64,000 bases of DNA from Alphaproteobacteria bacterium (GCA_030424865.1 JAUHVR010000004.1:124001-188000), one strand, 5' to 3'. Positions 1-9,871 are shown, numbered from the stretch's first letter. Notes: generated by a model from the letters alone, not told the origin. Program-made: numbers and translations.

Positions 1-321
1 GTGTCGCGCGTCCGGCGTGTTCTGGTGGACGGGTTGCCCGGTGGCTGCACCACGGCCGACCAGATCGCCAAGCGCCTGAATGTCTCGAAGCGCAGCCTGC
101 AGCGGCGCCTGACCGAAGAGGGATCAAGCGTGCAGATGTTGCTGAACGAAGTGCGGTCCGAGATGTCCGAGCATTACCTGCGCGACAGTGATCTGAGCGT
201 CCCCGAGATCAGCCATCTGCTGGGCTTCCGCGACACCAGTTCGTTCTTTCGCGCATTCCACGGCTGGACAGGGACCACGCCGGGTTCGTTTCGCACCGAT
301 GCCGGACCGAACCTGCACTGA
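1..321 (+). CDS. AraC-family transcriptional regulator, C-terminal part
   Basis: The visible 106 residues are the DNA-binding end of an AraC/XylS regulator. The first helix-turn-helix lies around residues 20-40 (QIAKRLNVSKRSLQRRL) and the second around 66-88 (SVPEISHLLGFRDTSSFFRAF), followed by the usual W-x-G-x-x-P-G-S-F-R ending. The family normally has a further N-terminal sensing domain of 150-200 residues, which must lie left of the window, so this is a partial gene and the GTG at base 1 is probably not its start. Its effector and targets cannot be told from this part. Confidence 0.9.
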   Translation: MSRVRRVLVDGLPGGCTTADQIAKRLNVSKRSLQRRLTEEGSSVQMLLNEVRSEMSEHYLRDSDLSVPEISHLLGFRDTSSFFRAFHGWTGTTPGSFRTDAGPNLH

Positions 322-341
322 TCGCATGATCAAAAGGGGAA

Positions 342-416
342 TGGTGGGTGATAAGAGATTCGAACTCCTGACATCTTCGATGTGAACGAAGCGCTCTACC
401 ACTGAGCTAATCACCC
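342..416 (-). tRNA. tRNA-Val (anticodon CAC)
   Basis: On the minus strand the sequence folds as a complete tRNA. The acceptor stem is GGGTGAT paired with ATCACCC, the D arm contains AGCTCAGTGGTAGAGC, the anticodon stem CTTCG/CGAAG encloses loop TTCACAT (anticodon CAC, reading GTG valine codons), and the T arm carries GTTCGAATC. The discriminator base is A at 345 and the CCA end is encoded (344-342). It is the isoacceptor partner of the tRNA-Val(TAC) at 14177-14252. Confidence 0.95.
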
Positions 417-612
417 GGTCCCGGAGCTATTACTAGCCCCTTTGGGACAACGCAAGAGGTATCGTTTTCCCCGGACCGCACATTCGAAATCCACCGCTTG
501 GATCGGGGCCGCGGGGCGGCCCTGTTCTGCATTGAATGTGCCGCCTCGCAGCAAATAGTTGCAAATTACCCTGTCTTTTCGGGCCACAAGCCATCCGCAG
601 GACGCTTGTTTT

Positions 613-640
613 TTTCACATATTTCTTGCGTGTGCATAAT
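613..640 (+). promoter_or_regulatory. possible sigma-70 promoter for the S74-domain gene
   Basis: TTTCAC at 613-618 and CATAAT at 635-640 are separated by 16 bases, about 92 bases ahead of the ATG at 732. This AT-rich patch is the only reasonable promoter-like sequence in the 315-base gap between the tRNA and this gene. It is a pattern match only. Confidence 0.3.
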
Positions 641-731
641 TTTTGGCGCTAGGCTCGATACCACATTGCGATCACGCCGCGTTTGCATGCGGACAAGTGA
701 CACCATTGTGACTTTAGAACTGGGGGAAAGA

Positions 732-1172
732 ATGAAGAAACTGGTTTTGACTGCGGCAACTCTTGCCGCCTTCACAACAACGGCGGTCGCCGAACCAAGC
801 AAAAATGCGAAGATGAGTGCAGACGAACTGCGCAACGACATGGTCGTGTCATCGCACAGCGCGCTGCCGAGCAATTCGATGGCTATCTTGGTCCTGCTCG
901 CGGTTGTTGTGTTCGTCCTGGCAGCATCGGGCAATGGGTACTACTACACGATGAGTGATGAGCGCCTGAAGACCGACATCAAGAAGGTCGGCATGAAGAA
1001 TGGTCTGCCCATCTATCAATTCCGCTATGTCGGCGTAGAGAACCACGTGTTCGAAGGCGTTTTGGCGCAGGACGTCCAAAAGATGTACCCGGATGCCGTC
1101 ATGGAGACGGAACAAGGCTATCTGGCCGTGAACTACGATGCCATCGGCATCGAGGTCCGCGTGATCCAGTAA
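732..1172 (+). CDS. small secreted or membrane protein with S74/tail-fibre chaperone-like domain
   Basis: A 146-residue protein. I place the start at 732 because MKKLVLTAATLAAFTTTAVA is a clear signal peptide and a GGGGGAAAG ribosome site sits just ahead of it; the open frame extends further upstream but without coding character. After a short polar stretch there is one hydrophobic segment (about residues 50-66, AILVLLAVVVFVLAASG). The rest resembles the peptidase S74 / intramolecular chaperone domain known from phage tail spikes: SDERLKTDI near 75-83, then YQFRYVG and FEGVLAQDVQKMYPDAV. In phage proteins this domain trimerises and cuts itself off a fibre; here no fibre is attached. Function unknown. 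It stands alone, followed by a strong terminator. Confidence 0.75.
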   Translation: MKKLVLTAATLAAFTTTAVAEPSKNAKMSADELRNDMVVSSHSALPSNSMAILVLLAVVVFVLAASGNGYYYTMSDERLKTDIKKVGMKNGLPIYQFRYVGVENHVFEGVLAQDVQKMYPDAVMETEQGYLAVNYDAIGIEVRVIQ

Positions 1173-1204
1173 GACCTGCCAATTCGCGACCACAAGCGTT
1201 GCAG

Positions 1205-1237
1205 AAAACGGCCAGATCCCGCGATCTGGCCGTTTTT
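1205..1237 (+). terminator. rho-independent terminator after the S74-domain gene
   Basis: An 11-base perfect stem, ACGGCCAGATC against GATCTGGCCGT, with a short loop, followed by a T run. It begins about 35 bases after the stop codon of the plus-strand gene. The A run on its other side means it could also work on the minus strand. Confidence 0.85.
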
Positions 1238-1243
1238 CGTTGG

Positions 1244-1277
1244 ATAAAAAAGAAAGAGCCCCGGAAACCGGGGCTCT
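1244..1277 (-). terminator. rho-independent terminator of lon (bidirectional)
   Basis: The stem AGAGCCCCGG / CCGGGGCTCT closes over three bases and is flanked by T-rich sequence on both strands. On the minus strand it lies about 25 bases after the lon stop codon and is followed by TTTCTTTTTT. It is a convergent terminator shared with the opposite gene. Confidence 0.85.
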
Positions 1278-1302
1278 GTCTTTTTTTGATTGATGTCCAG
1301 AT

Positions 1303-3708
1303 CTAGTGCGCGACCGGCGGCGTCGCCTCTTGCGCATGTGACTTGGCAGCCGCCGCAGCCTCTTCGGCCGCTTCGTCCCATTCCACGGCTTCCGGCTCTT
1401 CGGTCAGGGCCAGCTTCAGCACTTCCGAGACATGCTCGACCGCGATGATTTCCAGCCCGTCTTTGACGTTGTCGGGCAGCTCGGCCAGATCTTTTTCGTT
1501 CTCTTTCGGGATGAGAACGGTCTTGATCCCACCGCGCAGCGCCGCCAGCAACTTTTCCTTCAAACCGCCGATCGGCATCGCATTGCCGCGCAGGGAAACC
1601 TCGCCAGTCATCGCGATATCCTTGCGCACCGGAATGCCCGTCAGAACCGAGACAATCGAGGTCACCATGGCCAGACCGGCCGACGGACCATCCTTGGGCG
1701 TCGCACCATCGGGCACGTGCACGTGGATGTCGATCTTGTCGAACTTCGGCGGCTTCACCCCGATCTCGGGGCTGATCGAGCGCACATAGCTCGAGGCCGC
1801 CTCGATCGATTCCTTCATCACGTCGCCCAGCTTGCCGGTGGTCTTCATCCGACCCTTGCCCGGCAGTTTCAGCGCCTCGATGTGAAGCAGATCGCCGCCG
1901 ACGCTGGTCCAGGCCAGACCGGTGACAACACCCACCTGGTTTTCATCCTCGGCCAGACCGTAGCGATGCTTCCGAACACCCAGAAAGTCATCAAGGTTGT
2001 CTGCGGTCACGGTGACCTTGTCAGCCTCTTTCTTGACGATCTTGGTCACGGCTTTCCGCGCCAGCTTGCTGAGCTCGCGTTCCAGGTTCCGCACGCCCGC
2101 TTCGCGGGTGTAATAGCGGATGGTGTCGGTCAGCGCGCCCTCTTCCACCTCGAACTCGGTCTTCTTCAGACCGTGGTTCTTGATGGCCTTGGGCAGCAGG
2201 TGCCGCTTGGCGATCTCTGCCTTTTCGTCCTCGGTGTAGCCGGCCAGCGGGATGATCTCCATCCGGTCCAGCAGCGGCCCGGGCATGTTGTAGCTGTTCG
2301 ACGTGGTCAGGAACATCACGTTCGAGAGGTCATATTCGACCTCCATGTAGTGATCGACAAAGGTCGAGTTCTGTTCCGGATCCAGCACCTCCAGCATGGC
2401 CGAAGCGGGATCGCCACGGAAATCCTGACCCATCTTGTCGATCTCGTCGAGCAGGATCAGCGGGTTCGTGGTTTTCGCCTTTTTCAGCGCCTGGATGATC
2501 TTGCCGGGCATCGAGCCGATGTAGGTCCGGCGGTGGCCGCGGATCTCGGATTCGTCACGCACGCCGCCAAGGCTGATGCGGATGAACTCGCGCCCGGTGG
2601 CTTTCGCAACCGACTTACCCAGAGAGGTTTTACCCACGCCTGGAGGGCCGACAAGGCACATGATCGGGCCTTTCAGCTTTTTCGAGCGCTGCTGCACCGC
2701 GAGGTATTCAACGATGCGTTCCTTGACCTTGTCGAGGCTGTAGTGATCGTCGTCCAGGATCTTTTGCGCGCGGCCCAGATCCTTTTTGACACGGCTCTTC
2801 ACGCCCCACGGAATGGACAGCATCCAGTCCAGGTAGTTGCGCACAACGGTCGCTTCGGCTGACATCGGGCTCATGTTCTTGAGCTTCTTGATCTCGGCAT
2901 CGGCCTTTTCGCGGGCCTCCTTCGAAAGCTTGGTCTCGGCGATCTTGGCTTCCAGCTCGGCCACTTCGTTCTGGCCGTCTTCACCGTCGCCCAGTTCCTT
3001 CTGAATGGCCTTCATCTGCTCATTCAGATAGTACTCGCGCTGCGTACGCTCCATCTGGGATTTCACGCGCGTCTTAATCTTTTTCTCGACCTGCAAAACG
3101 CTCATTTCGCCCTGCATCAGGCCATAGACCTTTTCCAGACGCTCGCTGACGCTGAGCGTTTCCAGCAGGTCCTGCTTTTGGTCGACTTCGATCCCCAGAT
3201 GACCCGAGACCAGATCGGCCAGCTTGTGCGGCTCATCGGTTTCGGCAACGGCGGTCAGCGCCTCTTCGGGGATGTTCTTCTTGACCTTGGCATAGCGCTC
3301 GAACTCATCCGCCACGGTGCGGACAAGGGCGGCGATGGCGTCAACGTCGCCTTCGGTCTCTTCCAGGTATTCGGCGCTGGCCTCGAAGAACGAGTCGTTC
3401 TCGATGAACTCGGTGATCGAAACGCGAGCCTGACCTTCGACCAGCACCTTGACAGTGCCGTCAGGCAGTTTCAGCAGTTGCAGCACGTTGGCCAGCACGC
3501 CGGTGCGGTAAATTCCATCCACCTCGGGATCGTCCACCGAGGGGTCAATCTGGCTCGACAGCAGGATCTGCTTGTCGTCAGACATCACTTCTTCCAGCGC
3601 GCGGACCGATTTATCGCGTCCGACAAAGAGCGGCACGATCATGTGGGGGAACACCACGATATCGCGCAGCGGCAGCACTGGGTAAGATGTGTTGAGAGGC
3701 TCTTGCAT
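1303..3708 (-). CDS. lon: ATP-dependent protease Lon
   Basis: 801 residues, normal length for LonA. It degrades misfolded and regulatory proteins in the cytoplasm. Order of parts: N-terminal substrate domain (about 7-205), coiled linker, AAA+ module with Walker [10 protein letters not shown] near 354 and Walker [11 protein letters not shown], then the protease domain with the Ser-Lys dyad in DGPSAGLA (Ser near 675) and [10 protein letters not shown] (Lys near 718). The start at 3708 ([10 protein letters not shown]) is chosen because AAGGAAAG precedes it and homologues begin here; the frame is open 23 codons further. A heat-shock type promoter lies about 80 bases upstream. The C-terminal tail is Ala/Glu-rich. 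Confidence 0.97.
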   Translation of the reverse strand: MQEPLNTSYPVLPLRDIVVFPHMIVPLFVGRDKSVRALEEVMSDDKQILLSSQIDPSVDDPEVDGIYRTGVLANVLQLLKLPDGTVKVLVEGQARVSITEFIENDSFFEASAEYLEETEGDVDAIAALVRTVADEFERYAKVKKNIPEEALTAVAETDEPHKLADLVSGHLGIEVDQKQDLLETLSVSERLEKVYGLMQGEMSVLQVEKKIKTRVKSQMERTQREYYLNEQMKAIQKELGDGEDGQNEVAELEAKIAETKLSKEAREKADAEIKKLKNMSPMSAEATVVRNYLDWMLSIPWGVKSRVKKDLGRAQKILDDDHYSLDKVKERIVEYLAVQQRSKKLKGPIMCLVGPPGVGKTSLGKSVAKATGREFIRISLGGVRDESEIRGHRRTYIGSMPGKIIQALKKAKTTNPLILLDEIDKMGQDFRGDPASAMLEVLDPEQNSTFVDHYMEVEYDLSNVMFLTTSNSYNMPGPLLDRMEIIPLAGYTEDEKAEIAKRHLLPKAIKNHGLKKTEFEVEEGALTDTIRYYTREAGVRNLERELSKLARKAVTKIVKKEADKVTVTADNLDDFLGVRKHRYGLAEDENQVGVVTGLAWTSVGGDLLHIEALKLPGKGRMKTTGKLGDVMKESIEAASSYVRSISPEIGVKPPKFDKIDIHVHVPDGATPKDGPSAGLAMVTSIVSVLTGIPVRKDIAMTGEVSLRGNAMPIGGLKEKLLAALRGGIKTVLIPKENEKDLAELPDNVKDGLEIIAVEHVSEVLKLALTEEPEAVEWDEAAEEAAAAAKSHAQEATPPVAH

Positions 3709-3786
3709 GCTCTTTCCTTGTTCTTGGCAAGACAGCACCGGTCCCGCTTGGCGGCAACTCCGACTGTCTCCGGTCACGGATAGTTA

Positions 3787-3815
3787 AAGTGGGGCTATAT
3801 GCGCCCGGTTTCAAC
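3787..3815 (-). promoter_or_regulatory. putative RpoH (sigma-32) promoter of lon
   Basis: On the minus strand GTTGAAA (3815-3809) is followed after 14 bases by CCCCACTT (3794-3787). This is close to the heat-shock consensus CTTGAAA-N13-17-CCCCATNT, with one deviation in each element, and lies 79 bases ahead of the lon start. Lon is a classic RpoH target in proteobacteria, so the match is likely meaningful. Confidence 0.55.
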
Positions 3816-3963
3816 CGCGACTTCTGATTTGGGTTACTGTGCCCGCTTGAACAGGGAGGGGCAAGCCAGTCTGGCGAAATAGTCGGGGACAACCATATAA
3901 GGCCGCGCAACAGGAAAAGATTTTGCGCTTTCGGGCGCACTGTTGCCCGAGATCGCAGCCGGA

Positions 3964-5616
3964 TCAGCCCGCCATCAGAGCCTCTGCCGCGGCCCGTGCC
4001 TCGTCCGTGATACGGTCGCCGGCCAGCATTCGGGCAATCTCGTCCACCCGCGCGGGGCGGTCCAACGGAGTCACCGTGGAAAGCGTCATCTCGTCTTCGA
4101 CCCGCTTGGCCACCTGCCAGTGATGCCCCCCGCGCGCCGCGACCTGCGGAGAGTGGGTCACAACCAGAACCTGCCCATCTTCGGCCAGACGCGCCAGACG
4201 ACGCCCCACGGCATCTGCCGTGGCGCCCCCAACACCTCGGTCGATTTCATCAAAGATCATGGTCAGGCCATCATTGCGGTTCTGGCTGAGACAGACCTTC
4301 AGCGCCAAGAGGAACCGGCTGAGTTCGCCACCCGAGGCGATCTTGCCCAGCGGTCCCGCAGGCGCTCCGGGGTTGGTGGCGACCTGAAAAGCCACCGCAT
4401 CGCGGCCTTCGGGACCGTCCGGCGCGGCCTCGAGGCTGGTGACAAAGACCGCGCGTTCCATCTTGAGCGGGGCAAGTTCCTCGGACACAGCGGCGTCCAA
4501 CTGCCCCGCCGAAGCACGGCGCAGGTCGGTCAGGGCATCAGCGGCGGCGTCATAGGCCGCCTGTGCGGCGCGCACCTCGGCCTCGCGTTCCGCGATCCCG
4601 GCGTCGCCGGCATCCAGCGCCTCAAGCTTTTGGCGCAACTGGTCTGCCAAACCGGACAATTCATCCGGCGCGGCCTGATGTTTGCGGGCCAGCGCGCGAA
4701 TGGCAAAAAGTCGTTCCTCTGCGATCTCAAGCTCGTGCGGATCAAAAGACAGACCGTCAAGGCAGGCCTCGACGCCGGCCACGGCCTCGCCCAGCTCGGT
4801 CATCGCCCGATCGAGCGCGGCCAAGGGCGCGTCAAGCTGGCCTTCGGCCTTGTCGACCACCCCATCCAGCCAGCGCATCGCGCTGCCCATGGCCCCCTCG
4901 GCGCCGTCGCCGCCAAGCGCGGCATGCGCCTGGGCGATGTCGTCCCGGATGCGCTCGGCCTGTTGCATCAGGCGGCGGGTGCTGTCGAGCTGTTCTTCTT
5001 CTCCGGGCTGTGGGTCCAAGGCGTCCAACTCACCAACGGCGTGGCGCAGGAACTCTTCCTCCTCGCGCAGGGCCGACAGCGCCTCGGCCGCATTGTCCCG
5101 CGCGGCCTGCGCCGCCCAAAGCGTCTTCCACGCCGCGCGACAGGTCGCCAGCGCGTCGCCCGCTCCGGCAAAATCATCGAGGATCTGCCGGTGACCGCGC
5201 GGGTTCAGCAAGCCCCGGTCATCGTGCTGTCCGTGCAGTTCGACCAGTGTTTCGGACAGGGCGCGCAGCACCTCACCAGAACACCGGGTGTCATTGACCC
5301 AGGCCGTCTTGCGTCCGTCGCGCGCGTTGACCCGACGCAGGATCAGCTCGTCCTCGACGCCGATGCCCGCGTCCTCCAGAACGGCCCGCGCGGGATGATC
5401 GGCGGGCAGATCGAAGACGGCGGTGACCTCGCCCCGGTCAGCCCCCTGCCGCACCAGATCGGCGCGCCCGCGCCAGCCCAGCACGAACCCAAGCGAATCC
5501 AGCAAGATCGACTTGCCTGCCCCGGTTTCACCGGTCAGCACATTGAGACCCGGCTGGAAGGACAAGTCCAACCGGTCAATGATCAGCATGTCGCGAATTT
5601 CAAGCGCGCGCAGCAT
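3964..5616 (-). CDS. recN: DNA repair protein RecN
   Basis: 550 residues, full length. RecN is an SMC-like ATPase that helps hold and process broken DNA ends for RecA-dependent repair. The N-terminal Walker A GETGAGKS is at about 29-36, a long coiled-coil middle follows, and the C-terminal half has the ABC signature (ASGGELSRFLLALK), Walker B (MIFDEIDRGVGG) and the TADAVGRRL segment. It lies 45 bases after bamD on the same strand, so it is probably co-transcribed with it. I see no alphaproteobacterial LexA site (GTTC-N7-GTTC) directly ahead of it. Confidence 0.96.
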   Translation of the reverse strand: MLRALEIRDMLIIDRLDLSFQPGLNVLTGETGAGKSILLDSLGFVLGWRGRADLVRQGADRGEVTAVFDLPADHPARAVLEDAGIGVEDELILRRVNARDGRKTAWVNDTRCSGEVLRALSETLVELHGQHDDRGLLNPRGHRQILDDFAGAGDALATCRAAWKTLWAAQAARDNAAEALSALREEEEFLRHAVGELDALDPQPGEEEQLDSTRRLMQQAERIRDDIAQAHAALGGDGAEGAMGSAMRWLDGVVDKAEGQLDAPLAALDRAMTELGEAVAGVEACLDGLSFDPHELEIAEERLFAIRALARKHQAAPDELSGLADQLRQKLEALDAGDAGIAEREAEVRAAQAAYDAAADALTDLRRASAGQLDAAVSEELAPLKMERAVFVTSLEAAPDGPEGRDAVAFQVATNPGAPAGPLGKIASGGELSRFLLALKVCLSQNRNDGLTMIFDEIDRGVGGATADAVGRRLARLAEDGQVLVVTHSPQVAARGGHHWQVAKRVEDEMTLSTVTPLDRPARVDEIARMLAGDRITDEARAAAEALMAG

Positions 5617-5661
5617 CAGCTGTTTCCGTTCACTCTGCCTGTCAGCGCCCGCGCGCCCGGA

Positions 5662-6525
5662 TCACAGCCATTCGCCTCTGACCATCTGACGATAGACCGA
5701 CGACAGCCAGTTGTTGCCGCGTGGTTTCAGTTCCAGCCCGCGCCCGGTCAAAAGCTTGTAGCTGTCTTCGTACCATTCCGACCCCTGGTAATTGTATCCA
5801 AGGATGGCCCCTGCCGTCTGCGCCTCGTCCGTCAGACCAAGAGACAGATAGGCCTCGACCAGACGATGCAGCGCTTCGGCCGTATGGGTTGTGGTCTGGA
5901 AATCCTCGACGACCGAGCGGAACCGGTTGATCGCGGCACCATAGTGGTCACGGCGCAAATAGTAGCGTCCGACTTCCATTTCCTTGGCGGCCAGGTGGTC
6001 AAAGGCCAGATCGAATTTCAGGATCGACGAGCGGGCATAATCGCTTTCGGGATAGCGCTCGATCACGGCGCGCAGGCTTTGCAGCGCCTGAAAGGTCAAT
6101 CCCTGATCGCGCCCCACTTCCTCGATCTGATCATAGTAGCTCAGCGCCAAGAGATACTGAGCATAGGCCGCATCATCATCTGCCGGGAAGAAGTCGATGT
6201 AGCGCTGCGCGGCGGACCGGCTTTCCGCATAGTTCTTGTCCCGGTGGTGTGCAAAGGCCTGCATGATCAGGGCACGCTTGGTCAGCTCGGAATAGGGATA
6301 CAGCCGTTCGACCTCGGAAAAGAAGTGGGCCGCGTCCTCGTTGCGGTTGCGGTTCAGTTCGAACTCGCCGCGTTCAAAGATCTGCTGAGCTGTGAATTCC
6401 TCGATCGGAGTGTTGGCGGCACCAAAGCCTCGGCCACCGCCCCCGCCCAAGAAATTCCCGCACCCGGACACTGCCGCCGCCAGAAGAAGCGCTCCGGTTA
6501 CTTTCCAAGCAAAGACGCCTGCCAT
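5662..6525 (-). CDS. bamD: outer membrane assembly lipoprotein BamD (ComL)
   Basis: 287 residues. BamD is the essential lipoprotein of the BAM complex that inserts beta-barrel proteins into the outer membrane. The start at 6525 gives a lipoprotein signal peptide (MAGVFAWKVTGALLLAAAVSGC) with lipobox AVSGC; the frame is open 33 codons further but without a signal sequence. A glycine-rich spacer and five TPR-like repeats follow, including QQIFERGEFELNRN and FNP-type helices such as ALIMQAFAHHRDKNYAES. It sits between lpxC and recN, so outer-membrane genes are grouped here. Confidence 0.94.
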   Translation of the reverse strand: MAGVFAWKVTGALLLAAAVSGCGNFLGGGGGRGFGAANTPIEEFTAQQIFERGEFELNRNRNEDAAHFFSEVERLYPYSELTKRALIMQAFAHHRDKNYAESRSAAQRYIDFFPADDDAAYAQYLLALSYYDQIEEVGRDQGLTFQALQSLRAVIERYPESDYARSSILKFDLAFDHLAAKEMEVGRYYLRRDHYGAAINRFRSVVEDFQTTTHTAEALHRLVEAYLSLGLTDEAQTAGAILGYNYQGSEWYEDSYKLLTGRGLELKPRGNNWLSSVYRQMVRGEWL

Positions 6526-6650
6526 GCCTGCCACCCTCGTGCAAATATTCGTCACCGGGAATACCCCAGTCCGTATCCCGGTGCTAGCACAGAAAAAAAC
6601 CGGTGCCAAAGCCCTTTGCCGCAAACCGCCCGTCAGGCGCAGCGATCAGC

Positions 6651-7592
6651 CTAGGCAACCGCCGGAATTTCGTCGCGATGCACGCCCGCCCCGGGCAGCT
6701 TCGCGGCAACCGTGTCGTCGCAGACCACCATGCGGAACGCGCCAGGCGTCGCAAACAGTTTGCGCAGCAGGCTGTTTGTCATCGCGTGGCCCGCGCGGCA
6801 GCCTTCGTAGTGGCCGATGATAGGTGCTCCCGCCAGGGCCAGATCGCCCAAGGCGTCCAGCATCTTGTGGCGCACCGGCTCATCTGCGTGGCGCAGACCG
6901 CCCGGGCTGGTGACCTGGTCACCGTCAAAGACAACGGCGTTTTCGCCCGGTTTTCCGCCCAGAGCCAGACCATTCGATTGCATGTGATCCACATCGGCCT
7001 GACGGCAGAACGTCCGGCTGTCGCAAAGCTCGCGCACGAAGGCGCCGTTGGCCAGATCAAGCGTCCGATCCTGCTTGCCGATCGCTGCATCGGTGAAATC
7101 GATGTGGAAATCCATCGTCAAACCCTGGGCAGGTGACAGGCGCGCCCAACCATGTTGGGTTTCAACGGTCACCGGCTCCAGCACTTCGATGGCGCGGACC
7201 GGGGCCAGGACTTCGCGCACCCCGCGCGCCAGGATCCCCTGCACAAAGGGATGGGACGAGCCATCGAGTATCGGCACTTCGGGACCGTCAATCTCGATCA
7301 AGGCGTTGTGCACGCCGCACCCGGCCAAAGCGGCCATCAGATGCTCGACGGTCGAGACCGAGACACCCGCCCGATTGACCAGCTTGGTGCAGAGTGGCGA
7401 TTGTTCAACGATATCCCAACGGGCCGGCACCAGAGTGTCGCCGAGCGAAATATCAACCCGTTTGAACCAGATGCCATGTTCGGCCGAAGCCGGGCATATC
7501 GTGACGCGGGCCGGATGCCCGGAATGCAGGCCAATCCCATCGAAGGTGATCGGCGCCTTGACCGTTGTTTGCAAGGTCTGTCCCCAAAACAT
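6651..7592 (-). CDS. lpxC: UDP-3-O-acyl-N-acetylglucosamine deacetylase
   Basis: 313 residues, full length. LpxC is the zinc enzyme for the first committed step of lipid A synthesis. The N-terminal ITFDGIGLHSG and STVEHLMAAL (first zinc histidine near 79) are intact, as are the C-terminal HKMLDALGDLAL (histidine and aspartate ligands) and HYEGCRAGHAMTN (catalytic histidine). A promoter-like sequence precedes it and ftsZ upstream has its own terminator, so it may be transcribed on its own as well as with bamD-recN. Confidence 0.97.
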   Translation of the reverse strand: MFWGQTLQTTVKAPITFDGIGLHSGHPARVTICPASAEHGIWFKRVDISLGDTLVPARWDIVEQSPLCTKLVNRAGVSVSTVEHLMAALAGCGVHNALIEIDGPEVPILDGSSHPFVQGILARGVREVLAPVRAIEVLEPVTVETQHGWARLSPAQGLTMDFHIDFTDAAIGKQDRTLDLANGAFVRELCDSRTFCRQADVDHMQSNGLALGGKPGENAVVFDGDQVTSPGGLRHADEPVRHKMLDALGDLALAGAPIIGHYEGCRAGHAMTNSLLRKLFATPGAFRMVVCDDTVAAKLPGAGVHRDEIPAVA

Positions 7593-7625
7593 GCGCGCGA
7601 GTGGTGTTAGCGCGTCTTGTCAGCG

Positions 7626-7654
7626 AGTTAAGGCATCGCCGTTAACACTCTCAA
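7626..7654 (-). promoter_or_regulatory. possible sigma-70 promoter of lpxC
   Basis: Minus strand TTGAGA (7654-7649) and TTAACT (7631-7626) are spaced by 17 bases, ending about 34 bases before the lpxC start. The rest of the 327-base gap between lpxC and ftsZ holds only the ftsZ terminator. Confidence 0.4.
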
Positions 7655-7860
7655 ATCAAACATTGTAACGTGTTGAAACACTGCCTTCGAAAGGTGCGCA
7701 TCTTTCCGCCAAGATGCTGACCTGTGATGTCAACCCGTTCATAATAAACAACATATTCTGAAAAGATGCCGATGACCCTGCGACGGAATGCGCATCTGGC
7801 ACGTCCGCAGTGATGCGCAAAAATCCGCCGATTCCGTCGATTTTTCACAGGCCAAAAGTT

Positions 7861-7887
7861 AACGCCCCCGCGCATTGCAGGGGCGTT
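7861..7887 (-). terminator. probable terminator of ftsZ
   Basis: AACGCCCC and GGGGCGTT form an 8-base perfect stem with an 11-base loop, 33 bases after the ftsZ stop. On the minus strand it is followed by AACTTTTGG, so the T run is short. Confidence 0.6.
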
Positions 7888-7919
7888 CATCTTTGGCACG
7901 TCGGTGATTTTGGCGCGGA

Positions 7920-9566
7920 TCAGTTGGCCTGGCGACGCAGGAAAGCCGGGATTTCGATCCGTTCCTGATCGGGGTCATGGTCCAGGTCCGCCTGCGGTGC
8001 CGCTGCAGGCGAGTGCGGTTGGCGGCGCTGCTGCCCCGGCGAGTCATGCCCGTGACCCGTCATGCGGTTGATCAGCGAGTTGATCCCGAACCGAGGCTTT
8101 TCGACTTCGGTTTCCACAGCTTCAGGCCGGGGCGCCGCTTCGGGGCCGCGTGCCTTCTGGGCTGCGGCCTGAAGCCGTGCCAGGGCGTCCGGCGTCGGTG
8201 TGCCAGGCGCAGGTGCACGCGGCGCTACAAAGGCCTCGGGGGCCGCTTCGATCGGAGCCTGACGGCTGGTTTCAAAGGCGGCCGGACGCGGCTGATAGGC
8301 CGGGGGCGGCAGTTCGTCTTCGAATTCATGCGCAGTCCGAGCCACATGCTCTGTGGGCTGCGGGATCAGGAAGTCGGGCAGGTCCTCTTCTTCGGCCTGC
8401 GGTTCCTGTGCGACCTCGTCCATCTCCATGCCGCGGAAAAGCGAAGGCTCTTCTTCGTGCTGCACGTCTTCGACGGCTTCCGCGACGGCTGCCACCGGTT
8501 CCGGCTTGGGGGCCGGCGCGGGCTCGGGATCGGCCAGGACTGCCGGTTTCAGCGGCTCGCGCAGCGAACGGCGCGGCACAGGGATATCGCTGTGCACTTC
8601 CGAGGCGTCGATGCCGGTTGCAACCACGCTGACGCGCATGGCGCCGCCCATGTCCGTGTCCAGCGTCGAGCCCACGATGATGTTGGCGTCGGCGTCCACT
8701 TCCTCGCGGATGCGGTTCGCGGCTTCGTCCAGTTCGAACAGGGTCAGGTCGTGGCCGCCGGTGATGTTGATCAGAACACCCTTGGCGCCGCGCAGGCTGA
8801 TTTCGTCCAGCAGCGGGTTGGCGATGGCCTTTTCAGCCGCCTGGATGGCGCGATCTTCGCCCTCGGCTTCGCCGGTGCCCATCATCGCCTTGCCCATCTC
8901 GTCCATAACCGCACGCACGTCGGCAAAGTCGAGGTTGATCAGACCGGGACGGACCATCAGGTCGGTCACACCCTTGACGCCCTGATACAGGACATCGTCG
9001 GCCATGCTGAAGGCCTCGGTAAAGGTGGTCTTTTCGTTGGCCAGCCGGAAAAGGTTCTGGTTCGGAATGATGATCAGCGTGTCGACGACCTTTTGCAGGG
9101 CTTCGACGCCCTCTTCGGCCTGACGCATGCGCTTGGCGCCTTCGAACTGGAAGGGCTTGGTCACAACGCCGACGGTCAGAACACCCAGTTCACGGGCGGC
9201 CTGCGCGATGATCGGGGCGGCGCCAGTGCCGGTGCCGCCGCCCATGCCAGCGGTGATAAAGCACATATGTGCGCCCGCCAGATGGTCAACGATGGTTTCG
9301 ATGCTTTCCTCGGCGGCCGCGGCGCCCACGGTGGCGCGCGCCCCGGCGCCAAGGCCCTCGGTCACCTTTACGCCCAGCTGGACGCGGGATTTCGACTTGT
9401 TCTGCTGCAGCGCCTGCGCGTCGGTGTTAGCGACCACAAAATCGACGCCATCCAGCTGCTTGTCGATCATGTTATCCACAGCGTTGCCGCCGGCTCCGCC
9501 AACACCGAACACGGTGATGCGCGGCTTCAATTCTTCCTGGTCTGGCACCGATAGGTTCAATGTCAT
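7920..9566 (-). CDS. ftsZ: cell division protein FtsZ (long-linker form)
   Basis: 548 residues. FtsZ is the tubulin-like GTPase that forms the division ring. The start at 9566 ([10 protein letters not shown]) puts the tubulin signature GGGTGTG at 109-115. The GTPase core ends near residue 320. A Pro/Ala/Glu-rich linker of roughly 200 residues follows, much longer than in E. coli, then the conserved tail [12 protein letters not shown] that binds FtsA and other ring anchors. Its gene is separated from ftsA by 394 bases. A small hairpin (9590-9604) lies in the leader just before the start. The ribosome site is weak (GGCGGA). Confidence 0.97.
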   Translation of the reverse strand: MTLNLSVPDQEELKPRITVFGVGGAGGNAVDNMIDKQLDGVDFVVANTDAQALQQNKSKSRVQLGVKVTEGLGAGARATVGAAAAEESIETIVDHLAGAHMCFITAGMGGGTGTGAAPIIAQAARELGVLTVGVVTKPFQFEGAKRMRQAEEGVEALQKVVDTLIIIPNQNLFRLANEKTTFTEAFSMADDVLYQGVKGVTDLMVRPGLINLDFADVRAVMDEMGKAMMGTGEAEGEDRAIQAAEKAIANPLLDEISLRGAKGVLINITGGHDLTLFELDEAANRIREEVDADANIIVGSTLDTDMGGAMRVSVVATGIDASEVHSDIPVPRRSLREPLKPAVLADPEPAPAPKPEPVAAVAEAVEDVQHEEEPSLFRGMEMDEVAQEPQAEEEDLPDFLIPQPTEHVARTAHEFEDELPPPAYQPRPAAFETSRQAPIEAAPEAFVAPRAPAPGTPTPDALARLQAAAQKARGPEAAPRPEAVETEVEKPRFGINSLINRMTGHGHDSPGQQRRQPHSPAAAPQADLDHDPDQERIEIPAFLRRQAN

Positions 9567-9589
9567 GGGGTGTATCCGCCTGCTGTTGC

Positions 9590-9604
9590 GGCCCGTTTCG
9601 GGCC
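9590..9604. promoter_or_regulatory. short hairpin in the ftsZ leader
   Basis: GGCCCG TTT CGGGCC is a perfect 6-base stem with a three-base loop, 24 bases ahead of the ftsZ ATG. It has a T run only on the plus strand, where no gene ends, so it is not a terminator for ftsA. It could affect ftsZ translation or mRNA stability. Confidence 0.3.
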
Positions 9605-9871
9605 TTTTCTCCGCCTGTTCCCGCCAAGTATTACCCGGCATGACGAGTCTCGTCACGCAAAAAACGCGAAAAAGCCACCAAATATGGGCTTAAAAACCAC
9701 GGGATTACCGGCATTTCGCCGAAGACGCCAGATAAAGCGGAAATCCGCGCGCGGACCACAAGTCAAGCCTTCTGGGCACATGAACAAAGCCCATGCGCCA
9801 CGCGAATTTTTTAAAGTTCGAAGCCTCTGCCCGGCCTCTCTGGCGTTTGTCCTGCGCAGATGCGCCACGCC

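Noticed and set aside
1432-2862. Plus-strand open frames opposite lon, and similar long ones opposite ftsZ, murF, murE and terminase
   Set aside because: All mirror the codon pattern of recognised minus-strand genes; none has a ribosome site or family motif.
3943-6654. Long plus-strand open frame (903 codons) opposite recN and bamD
   Set aside because: It is the antisense of two well-recognised genes and arises from high GC content; no start signal and no protein-like domain order.
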